From: Lysobacter sp. K5869
GTDB taxonomy: Bacteria; Pseudomonadota; Gammaproteobacteria; Xanthomonadales; Xanthomonadaceae
Length of the DNA: 64,000 nt
Direction of reading: 5' to 3'
Assembly (NCBI RefSeq): GCF_018847975.1
Contig: NZ_CP072597.1
Coordinates: 4,441,001 to 4,505,000 of the forward strand
The position numbers were made by a program, and so were the translations under genes. Shown here piece after piece: positions 56,889-64,000 of the stretch. Under the pieces are notes generated by a model. That model did no database searches and had not been told where the DNA came from. It was given only the letters and a program-made list of their open reading frames with translations. Every line of letters begins with the position of its first letter. The first letter of the stretch is position 1.

Positions 56889-57398
56889 TCAGCCGCCGTT
56901 AGCCGGCTGTTTTGCCGGGGCTGCCGGCTGCATCGTCGCCGGCGGCTGCGCCGGCTTTTCGGCGGCCGGAGCCGGCGCCGCGCCGGCGGGCGCGTTGCCG
57001 GCCGGAGCCGAAGCCGGGGCGGCCGGAGCCGTCGTCGCCGGAGCCTGCGGCACGCCGCTGGCCGGAGCTTGCGGAACCGCGGCCGGGGTAGCGGCCGGAG
57101 CCGGCGCCGGCTGTTCCTTGACCTGGCCCATCAGGCCCAGATCCGGCTTGCCCGCCTGCACCGGAGCGGTGCGGCTGGCCTGCCAAGCCATGAACAGGCT
57201 GATCGTGAAGAACGCGACCGCCAGCCACTTGGTCGACTTGGACAGGAAGTTCGACGAACCGCGGGCGCCGAACACGGTCGCCGAGGCGCCGCCGCCGAAG
57301 CCCGAGCCGGCCTGCGCACCCGCGCCGCGCTGCATCAGGATCAGGGCGATCATCGCGATCGCGATCAACACATAGATGACGTTGAGGAACAACAGCAT
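56889..57398 (-). CDS. secG: preprotein translocase subunit SecG
   Basis: 169 residues, longer than the 110 of E. coli. Two membrane helices (MLLFLNVIYVLIAIAMIALI and STKWLAVAFFTISLFMAW) with the conserved loop LMQRGAGAQAGSGFGGGASA, VFGARGSSNFLSK. The last 80 residues are a Pro/Ala/Gly low-complexity tail. Accessory subunit of the SecYEG channel. Downstream of tpiA as in related genomes. Confidence 0.94.
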   Translation of the reverse strand: MLLFLNVIYVLIAIAMIALILMQRGAGAQAGSGFGGGASATVFGARGSSNFLSKSTKWLAVAFFTISLFMAWQASRTAPVQAGKPDLGLMGQVKEQPAPAPAATPAAVPQAPASGVPQAPATTAPAAPASAPAGNAPAGAAPAPAAEKPAQPPATMQPAAPAKQPANGG

Positions 57399-57470
57399 CG
57401 TTCGGATTCTTCGCTCAGTGACAGCTCGTTACGACCGTCGGCGGGCGGCGGAGTTCGCCGCTCGTCGCGA

Positions 57471-58223
<753 letters not shown>

Positions 58224-58268
58224 GGCCTCTCCCTTGGTACGTGGACGGGGCGCAGTCTAACGGCTGCA

Positions 58269-58347
58269 GGAGATAGCGGATAGGAGTTAGGAAATAGCCG
58301 AGTACGCCCACACCTAAGCTATCTCCTATCTCCTATCCGCTACCTCC
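58269..58347. repeat. purine-rich imperfect palindrome between tpiA and the glycosylase gene
   Basis: 29-bp arms: GGAGATAGCGGATAGGAGTT onwards at 58269-58297 and its near reverse complement at 58319-58347, with about 26 matching positions. The centre is 21 bp. It lies between divergent genes, so both promoters are close to it. Confidence 0.8.
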
Positions 58348-58354
58348 CAGCTCC

Positions 58355-58870
58355 ATGACCCTGCACAGCTTCCCGCCGCTCGAAGCCCCCGACGCCCGCG
58401 TGCTGGTGCTCGGCAGCATGCCCGGCGCGGCGTCGCTCGCCGCCGGGCGCTACTACGCGCATCCGCAGAACCGGTTCTGGCCGATCATGGGCGCGCTGGT
58501 CGGGGCCGGGCCGGACCTCGACTATCCGGCGCGGGTGGCGGCGCTGGGCGCGGCCGGGATCGCGCTGTGGGACGTGCTGGCGCAATGCGAGCGCGAGGGC
58601 AGCCTGGATTCGGCGATCCGCGACGACACCGCGGTGGCCAACGATCTGGCCGGCCTGCTGGCGCGCCATCCGCGCATCGGCACGCTGTTGTTCAACGGCG
58701 CCAAGGCCGAGCAGAGCTTTCGCCGCTTCGTCGCGCCGGGCTTGGCGCGGCCGGAGTTGCGGCTGGTGCGGTTGCCGTCGACCAGCCCGGCCAATGCCTC
58801 GCAGCGCGCGGAGATGAAGCTGGAGGCGTGGCGGGAGGCGTTGCGCGCGGCGGGGGCGCGGGTGCGCTAG
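58355..58870 (+). CDS. hypoxanthine/uracil DNA glycosylase, family 6 of the UDG superfamily
   Basis: 171 residues. Removes deaminated bases from DNA. N-terminal motif VLGSMPGAASLAAGRYYAHP then QNRFWPIMGAL matches the family 6 (HDG) signature with the catalytic Asn in the HPQNRFW segment. GIALWDVLAQCEREGSLDSA and LPSTSPAN near the C-terminus fit the second motif. Also annotated as DNA-deoxyinosine glycosylase in relatives. It starts 8 bp after the palindrome. Confidence 0.85.
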   Translation: MTLHSFPPLEAPDARVLVLGSMPGAASLAAGRYYAHPQNRFWPIMGALVGAGPDLDYPARVAALGAAGIALWDVLAQCEREGSLDSAIRDDTAVANDLAGLLARHPRIGTLLFNGAKAEQSFRRFVAPGLARPELRLVRLPSTSPANASQRAEMKLEAWREALRAAGARVR

Positions 58871-58900
58871 GGCTGACAAGGGGGCGTCGCGATCTGACGC

Positions 58901-58982
58901 CGCGCGGTCGCGGCTCGCGCCGCTCCTACAGGCAGATCGCGCAGCGGCCGAAGCCCCTGTAGGAGCGGCGCGAGCCGCGACC
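58901..58982. repeat. pair of REP arms in inverted orientation
   Basis: One arm at 58901-58930, its reverse complement at 58958-58982, same sequence as the array near 12 kb. Together they can fold into a long hairpin just after the glycosylase stop and may act as a terminator or mRNA stabiliser. Confidence 0.85.
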
Positions 58983-59453
58983 ACGACAAAACAACCACGA
59001 CGAAACCTCAGCTCCCGCAAATCGCCCCGCCCCGGCGCCAAGCGCCCTGCGAAAACCGCCGATCCCCGGCCCTCCCGCACCCCGCGCACGTTGCACCCGC
59101 GCAACACTTTCTCTCCGCCCCGCCCCGCGCCTTCCGCCCGAAACCCTTGCCGCGCCTGCCCCGCGCCCGTCCCAGGCCACTCTGCGACGACACCGCCGCC
59201 GCACCTGTCCACCGCCCCGGCCTGTCCTGCCCGCCCCGACCCCGGCGTTTCCTGGGGTGGCCGCCCGTCCTGGGCGTCCGCCACCGACGAACGCCGCCCG
59301 GCCCCACCGCGGCGCGCAACGGGTCCGGCGCGCCTGCACGCGCCGCCCCAGCGTTCGCCGGTGCCGTCCGCGCCGCACGGATCGAGGCGCGCGGCGGCGC
59401 AACGCCGACGATCCACCCGTCGCCCATGGAGCGATATCTCAAGGAGCTTGGAC
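58983..59453. other. C-rich leader region before the protease gene
   Basis: About 470 bp with a marked excess of C over G on the plus strand. No gene supported; long frames are caused by composition. C-rich, G-poor RNA is typical of Rho-loading (rut) sites, so it could be a Rho-dependent control region. Confidence 0.45.
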
Positions 59454-60599
59454 ATGAAGTCGCATCGCAACGCCCCGCAGCACCTCCCCCGCCGCCTCGC
59501 CGCCCTCGCCGGCCTGGCCCTGCTGTCGCTGGCCGGCGCCGCCAGCGCCGGCGAAACCGTGATCCACACCGCCCACGGCGACGTCGCCGCGCTCGACGCG
59601 CCCAAGCCCGGCAGCGTCGCCGCGGCCAAGGCCGCGCACGCCGCGCCGTTCGCCACCGCGCGCCAGCGCGCGGCGGCCCAGCCGCTGGTGTGGGAAACCC
59701 GCGGCGAGCCGTCCGCCGCCGCGCTCAAGGCGATCGACGCGCCGACCGGCCCGGCCGGCAGCGTCGCCGGCGGCGCCGCGCCGGCGTTCAACAACTACCT
59801 CGCCCGCCAGCACTTCCCGCAGGTGTGGAACAAGCTCGACGCGCTGGACGCGCGCCAGGGCGCCGCGCCGGCGTCGGCGCTGAGCGGCGAGAAGGACGGC
59901 GCGCATTACGCCTACACCCGCTTCCCCGGCAACTACTACACCACCCAGTGGAAGACAGCGCCGTGGAACAAGATCGGCAAGCTGTACTTCAACACGCCCG
60001 GCGGCGGCAGCTCGTACTGCACCGCGCAGGTCTCCAGCAACACCAACGTGCTGACCACCGCCGCGCACTGCGTCTACACCTTCGGTTCGGGCTGGAACTC
60101 GAACTTCGTGTTCGTGCCGGCCGAGCGCTACGGCGAGGCGCCGTACGGCCGCTTCGGCTGGAGCACCGCGCGGGTGCCGACCAACTGGATCAGCCAAGGC
60201 ACCCGGCGCTGGGACGTGGCGGTGATCAAGCTCGCCGGCGAACAGACCACCGGCATGCCGGTGATCAACTACGTCGGCTGGCTCGGCCGCGCCTGGAACC
60301 AGCCGTATTCGCTGTACACCCAGTCGCACGGCTACGCCAGCAACCTGAGCACGCAGTACACCAACGTCTGCGCCGGCCAGACCTACGACTCGCCGAGCGA
60401 AGGCACCAACGTCCTCGTGCAAGGCTGCGACATGACCTACGGCGCCAGCGGCGGCGCGTGGCTGATCAACTCCTCGAGCGACCCCCAGGTCAACAGCGTC
60501 GTCAGCGGCCCGCACATCGGTGCGTTCGGCACGGCGTGGGTCGGCGCGCGGTTCAACGACGATAATATTGTGGCGTTGTGCACGGCGATCGGGTGTTGA
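59454..60599 (+). CDS. secreted trypsin-like serine protease
   Basis: 381 residues. Signal peptide (MKSHRNAPQHLPRRLAALAG, core LALLSLAGAASAGE), a propeptide of about 130 residues, then a chymotrypsin-fold domain. Catalytic triad: His in VLTTAAHCVYTF, Asp in TRRWDVAVIKL, Ser in GCDMTYGASGGAW. Cys pairs around His and Ser suggest disulfides. Resembles V8/glutamyl endopeptidase-like extracellular proteases of Lysobacter. AAGGAG precedes ATG 59454 at 8 nt. Likely a lytic or nutritional exoenzyme. Confidence 0.88.
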   Translation: MKSHRNAPQHLPRRLAALAGLALLSLAGAASAGETVIHTAHGDVAALDAPKPGSVAAAKAAHAAPFATARQRAAAQPLVWETRGEPSAAALKAIDAPTGPAGSVAGGAAPAFNNYLARQHFPQVWNKLDALDARQGAAPASALSGEKDGAHYAYTRFPGNYYTTQWKTAPWNKIGKLYFNTPGGGSSYCTAQVSSNTNVLTTAAHCVYTFGSGWNSNFVFVPAERYGEAPYGRFGWSTARVPTNWISQGTRRWDVAVIKLAGEQTTGMPVINYVGWLGRAWNQPYSLYTQSHGYASNLSTQYTNVCAGQTYDSPSEGTNVLVQGCDMTYGASGGAWLINSSSDPQVNSVVSGPHIGAFGTAWVGARFNDDNIVALCTAIGC

Positions 60600-60605
60600 G
60601 TCGAA

Positions 60606-60812
60606 GCGGGGTTAGGGGTTAGGGAACTGTGGGTCGGTCCCTGCTTCCTGCCATTCGCTGGAGCTCCTCGTTTCGAACGAGCAAAGAAAAAGCCGGCGCA
60701 AGCCGGCTTTTTCTTTGGCGGGGAATCGGAATCCGAGCTCAGGGTCGTCGCCATCGACCGGAAAGACACGGAACCATCGAACACCCGCGCCCCACAGTTC
60801 CCTAACCCCGCT
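60606..60812. repeat. inverted repeat flanking a terminator
   Basis: AGCGGGGTTAGGG(GTTA)GGG followed by AACTGTGGG at 60605-60633 and the reverse complement of AGCGGGGTTAGGGAACTGTG at about 60791-60812. Arms are 22 bp, with a 7-bp insertion in the left arm. The bidirectional terminator sits between the arms. Confidence 0.75.
60683..60716. terminator. bidirectional terminator between convergent genes
   Basis: AAAGAAAAAGCCGGC, 4-nt loop, GCCGGCTTTTTCTTT: perfect stem with A and T runs on both sides. It serves the protease gene on the plus strand and the oxygenase gene on the minus strand. Confidence 0.9.
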
Positions 60813-60848
60813 TCTCCGTTCCCGCTTTCGCTTCATCCCGCCTTTGCC

Positions 60849-61784
60849 TTACTTCAACTTGATCTCGCGCAAGCGCTCTTCCAAATAGCCCTGCGCCGTG
60901 ATCGGCTCGGGATAGCGCTTCGGATTCTCGGCGGTGATCGTCGAAGGCAGCACGTCGATCAGGAAATCCGGATTCGGGTGCAGGAAGAACGGAGTCGAGT
61001 AGCGCGGCTGGCGCGCCTGTTCGCCCGGCGGGTTGACCACGCGGTGGGTCGTCGACGGATACACGTGGTTGGTCAGGCGCTGCAGCATGTCGCCGATGTT
61101 GACCACGATGGTGTCGGCGTCGGCGGTGAACGGCACCCACTCGCCCTGGCGCGACTTCACTTCCAGGCCGGCGGCGCTGGCGCCGACCAGCAAGGTGATC
61201 AGGTTGATGTCCTCGTGCGCGCCGGCGCGCACGTTCGGGATGTCGTCGGCGGTGATCGGCGGGTAGTGGATCGGGCGCAGGATCGAGTTGCCGAAGTCGG
61301 TCTTGTCGGCGAAGTAGTTCTCCGGCAGGCCGATGTGCAGGGCCAGCGCGCTGAGCACGCGCGAGCCGAGGTCGTCGAGCGTGGTGTAGAGGCCGTAGGC
61401 GACTTCCTTGAACTCGGCGATTTCGCTCGGCCACAGGTTGGCCGGCATGTCCGCGGCGTACTTGGAGTCGCGCGCGATCTCGCGGCCGACGTGCCAGAAC
61501 TCCTTCAGATCGAAATGCTTGGAGTCCTTGGCGGTCTCCACGCCGAACGGGGTGTAGCCGCGCGCGCCGCCGCCGCCGGGCACGTGGTACTGGCGCTTGG
61601 TGGCTTCGGGCAGGGCGAAGAAGCGCTTGAACACGTCGTAGGCGCGGTCGATCTGCGCGTCGCTGATGCCGTGGCCGCGGATGCCCGCGAAGCCCCATTC
61701 GCGGTAGGCCGCGCCGAGTTCGGCGACGAAGGCCTCGCGGTCGGTGTCGAAGCGGCGAATGTCGAGGGTGGGAATCTGACTCAC
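60849..61784 (-). CDS. 2-oxoglutarate/Fe(II) oxygenase, isopenicillin N synthase family
   Basis: 311 residues. Fe(II)-dependent dioxygenase. N-terminal DIOX_N domain (IPTLDIRRFDTDREAFVAEL, GFAGIRGHGISDAQIDRAYD), then the catalytic fold. Iron ligands H and D in AGAHEDINLITLL near residue 205 and H in YPSTTHRVVNPP near 260; the 2-oxoglutarate-binding RYS follows. GTG 61784 has AGGA 8 nt upstream and gives the usual start; the frame is open further upstream without a ribosome site. The substrate is unknown; relatives act in secondary metabolism or ethylene-like oxidation. Confidence 0.88.
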   Translation of the reverse strand: MSQIPTLDIRRFDTDREAFVAELGAAYREWGFAGIRGHGISDAQIDRAYDVFKRFFALPEATKRQYHVPGGGGARGYTPFGVETAKDSKHFDLKEFWHVGREIARDSKYAADMPANLWPSEIAEFKEVAYGLYTTLDDLGSRVLSALALHIGLPENYFADKTDFGNSILRPIHYPPITADDIPNVRAGAHEDINLITLLVGASAAGLEVKSRQGEWVPFTADADTIVVNIGDMLQRLTNHVYPSTTHRVVNPPGEQARQPRYSTPFFLHPNPDFLIDVLPSTITAENPKRYPEPITAQGYLEERLREIKLK

Positions 61785-62064
61785 TGTGCGTTCCTGTCTG
61801 GTCTGATGTCTTCCGGGTAAGCCGCTATCTTCGCTCAAAGCCGGCCCGGACGCGCGACCGGCGCCCCGCCGCGACCGCGCGGGCACGCTCGCCGGCCTCG
61901 CCCGGCACAGCCGCCGGCGGCGCCGGCTGAACGGCCGCCCGCGCCGTTCACCCGCCCTGGCGGCCGCCCGCCGTCCGGCGGTGTTGCACGGCTTTGTTAC
62001 ACGTTAAAGTCGCCGCCCGACCCGGCCCCGATCCCCAGGCCGCCCTCCCCGAGCGCCGTACCGA

Positions 62065-63924
62065 ATGGACGTTCCCGCCGCAGGCTCCGCCTTCCAGACG
62101 CGTCGCGCCCTGGCCTGGCTGACCGGCTTCACCCTGACCAACGCCGCCGCCGCGATCCTCATCGCCGCGCTCAACATCCCCTTCGCCCATCTGGCCGAGC
62201 ATTGGAAGGCGGCGCTGTTCCTGACCCTGGCCCTGCCCGGCCACTTCGTGTTCTTCGGCGCCCTGCTCGGCCTGCTGCCGCTGCTGCTGGGCCGGCTGAC
62301 CCGGCGCTACAGCGTGCTGACCGTGTCCGCGGTGATCCTGCAGGCGGCGTGGATCTGTCTGGTCGCCACCGACGCCAAGGTGTTCGCGCTGTACCGCTTC
62401 CACCTCAACGCGATGGTCGCCAACATGGTGTTCGGCGGCGCGATGCAGGACCAAGTGGTGCTGTCGGGCTCGGTGTGGGCGCTGATCGCGCTCGCGGTGA
62501 CGCTGGTGCTGGCGCTGGAAATCGCCGCGGCGTGGCTGTGGTGGCGCGCGCTGCGCCGCCGCCCCGGCCTGACCGGCATCGTGCGCGCGTGGTGGCTGGC
62601 CGCGGCGGTGATGCTGTTCGGCCAGTTGATGGTCGCCTACTACGATGCGCGCGGCGACCGGGTGATCCTGTCGCAGCTGCCGTACATCCCGTGGGCGCAG
62701 CCGATCACGCTGAAGGATTCGCTGCGCCGCTTCGGCGTGGAGAGCGACCCGAACGCGCGCATGCCCAGCGCCGGCGAAGGCCTGCTGCGCTATCCGCGCA
62801 AGCCGCTGGACTGCGAGACCGCGCCCAAGCTCAACGTGGTGGTGATCGTGCTCGAATCGCTGCGCCACGACGCGCTCGACCCGCGCATCATGCCCAACAC
62901 CTGGAAGCTGGCGCAGCGCTCGCAGTGGTACGACGACCACTACAGCACCGGCAACGCCACCCGCTTCGGCCTGTTCGGCCTGCTCTACGGCCTGCCCGGC
63001 GGCTATTGGCATCCGATGCTGGCCGAGCAGCGCGGCTCGGCCTTCATCGGCCAGATGAAGAAAGACGGCTACGCCATGCATCTGTACGGCAGCGCGCCGC
63101 TGTACAACCCCGAGTTCGACCGCACCGTGTTCTCGGAAGTGCGCGACCGTTTGGTCAACGGCCCGCGCGAGCGCAAGAGCGCCGAGCGCGACATGGCGAT
63201 CCTGCGCGATTTGCAGCGCGACATCGCCGCGACCGCGCCGCAGCAGCGGTTCTTCGGCTTCGTGTTCCTGGATTCGACCCACCAGCCCTACTACATGCCC
63301 AAGGGCTACCCGCCGCTGTTCACGCCGATGGCCGAATCGATCAACCCGATCGACTTCAGCCCCAGCCACGACCCGGTGCCGGACTTCAACCGCTACCGCA
63401 CCGCCGCGCACTACGCCGATTCGCTGATCGGCCCGTTCGTCGACGCGCTGGAATCCGGGCCGTTCGCGCAGGACACCGTGGTGGTGATCACCGGCGATCA
63501 CGGCGAGGAGTTCAACGACCTCAAGCAGAACTATTGGGGCCACAACGGCAACTTCTCCGAGTATCAGCTGCGCACCCCGTTCGTGCTGTATTGGCCGGGC
63601 AAGGCCGCGCAGAAGATCGGCCACGTCACCTCGCACGAAGATCTGGTGCCGACGCTGATGACCCACGCGCTGGGCTGCCGCAACGACAGCGCCGACTACA
63701 GCACCGGCCGCGACCTGTTCGGCCCGGGCCAGCCGAACCGGCCGCTACTGGTGGAAAGCTGGTCGCAACGCGGCATCCGCCACGGCGACAAGATCTACCT
63801 GTTCGACAACTACGGCGCGGCGACCGTGGTCGACGATCGCTACCGGCCGTTGCCGGACGCGAAGGTCGATCCGGCGGCGGTGAGCCAGTCGTGGGAGATG
63901 TTGACGCGGTTCCAGCAGCGCTGA
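62065..63924 (+). CDS. inner-membrane sulfatase-fold protein of the YejM/PbgA type (DUF3413)
   Basis: 619 residues. Five membrane segments at the N-terminus (about residues 15-200, e.g. LAWLTGFTLTNAAAAILIAA, ALIALAVTLVLALEIAAAWL), then a periplasmic sulfatase-like domain: LNVVVIVLESLRHDAL, STGNATRFGLFGLLYGLPGG, VVVITGDHGEEFND, WGHNGNFSEYQLRTPFVLYW. The position of a catalytic cysteine is replaced by threonine (NATRFG), as in YejM/PbgA, so it is probably not an active sulfatase. E. coli YejM regulates LpxC turnover and so LPS amount; the same role here is inferred. Confidence 0.85.
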   Translation: MDVPAAGSAFQTRRALAWLTGFTLTNAAAAILIAALNIPFAHLAEHWKAALFLTLALPGHFVFFGALLGLLPLLLGRLTRRYSVLTVSAVILQAAWICLVATDAKVFALYRFHLNAMVANMVFGGAMQDQVVLSGSVWALIALAVTLVLALEIAAAWLWWRALRRRPGLTGIVRAWWLAAAVMLFGQLMVAYYDARGDRVILSQLPYIPWAQPITLKDSLRRFGVESDPNARMPSAGEGLLRYPRKPLDCETAPKLNVVVIVLESLRHDALDPRIMPNTWKLAQRSQWYDDHYSTGNATRFGLFGLLYGLPGGYWHPMLAEQRGSAFIGQMKKDGYAMHLYGSAPLYNPEFDRTVFSEVRDRLVNGPRERKSAERDMAILRDLQRDIAATAPQQRFFGFVFLDSTHQPYYMPKGYPPLFTPMAESINPIDFSPSHDPVPDFNRYRTAAHYADSLIGPFVDALESGPFAQDTVVVITGDHGEEFNDLKQNYWGHNGNFSEYQLRTPFVLYWPGKAAQKIGHVTSHEDLVPTLMTHALGCRNDSADYSTGRDLFGPGQPNRPLLVESWSQRGIRHGDKIYLFDNYGAATVVDDRYRPLPDAKVDPAAVSQSWEMLTRFQQR

Positions 63925-63955
63925 GGCGCACGCTTCGTAAGCCATGGCCGCTCCG

Positions 63956-63983
63956 TGTAGGAGCGGCGCGAGCCGCGACCGCG
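63956..63983. repeat. single REP arm
   Basis: TGTAGGAGCGGCGCGAGCCG onward, same element as in the array near 12 kb, 32 bp after the YejM-like gene. The partner arm, if any, lies beyond the window. Confidence 0.8.
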
Positions 63984-64000
63984 ACAACGAAACGACGGCG

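Noticed and set aside
59091..59453. N-terminal extension of the serine protease
   Set aside because: The frame is open upstream, but only ATG 59454 has AAGGAG at good spacing and is followed by a signal peptide.

Overview
The window is G+C-rich DNA from a gammaproteobacterium of the Xanthomonadaceae/Lysobacteraceae, most likely Lysobacter or a close relative. This rests on the gene order tpiA-secG-tRNA-Leu-nuoA..N-tRNA-fMet-rimP-nusA-infB-rbfA-truB-rpsO-pnp, on protein features typical of that family, and on many dispersed GTAGGAGCGGCG...CCGCGACCGCG palindromes. The genus is an inference. No insertion sequence, integrase, phage module or CRISPR array is visible.

Left part (1-18.2 kb), accessory genes. 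It holds the 5' end of a secreted protein (probably an alpha-amylase) beside a large TonB-dependent receptor, then a DUF1800/DUF1501 pair (the second with a Tat signal). Next come a zinc alcohol dehydrogenase divergent from a LysR regulator, a second LysR divergent from a short-chain dehydrogenase (SDR), another SDR behind a pure C/T tract, a triplicated palindromic repeat array, membrane-anchored hypotheticals, a DUF2239 protein with an operator-like palindrome, and a MATE exporter.

Middle part (18.2-31 kb), the most unusual locus. Three large secreted repeat proteins (about 1588, 794 and 1031 residues) lie head to tail on the minus strand directly downstream of pnp. They share a nearly identical C-terminal cassette. 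The first carries six almost identical 330-bp repeats. After the second and third genes there are decaying copies of the 3' end of pnp with its terminator. This shows that the locus grew by tandem duplication of a unit that included the end of a housekeeping gene. Two very small predicted secreted proteins lie between pnp and the third gene; one is coupled to that gene, the other has an in-frame TGA followed by related sequence.

Right part (31-58 kb), housekeeping genes on the minus strand. First is the translation/RNA cluster pnp, rpsO, truB, rbfA, infB, nusA, rimP and the initiator tRNA. Then comes a complete 14-gene respiratory complex I operon (nuoA to nuoN), tRNA-Leu(GAG), secG and tpiA. 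All genes look intact. NuoL carries a His/Asp-rich insert and SecG a long Pro/Ala tail.

Far right (58-64 kb). A family 6 uracil/hypoxanthine DNA glycosylase, a secreted trypsin-like protease, a 2-oxoglutarate/iron oxygenase of the isopenicillin N synthase type, and an inner-membrane YejM/PbgA-like sulfatase-fold protein. Several intergenic regions hold purine-rich imperfect palindromes with the same layout but different sequence words.
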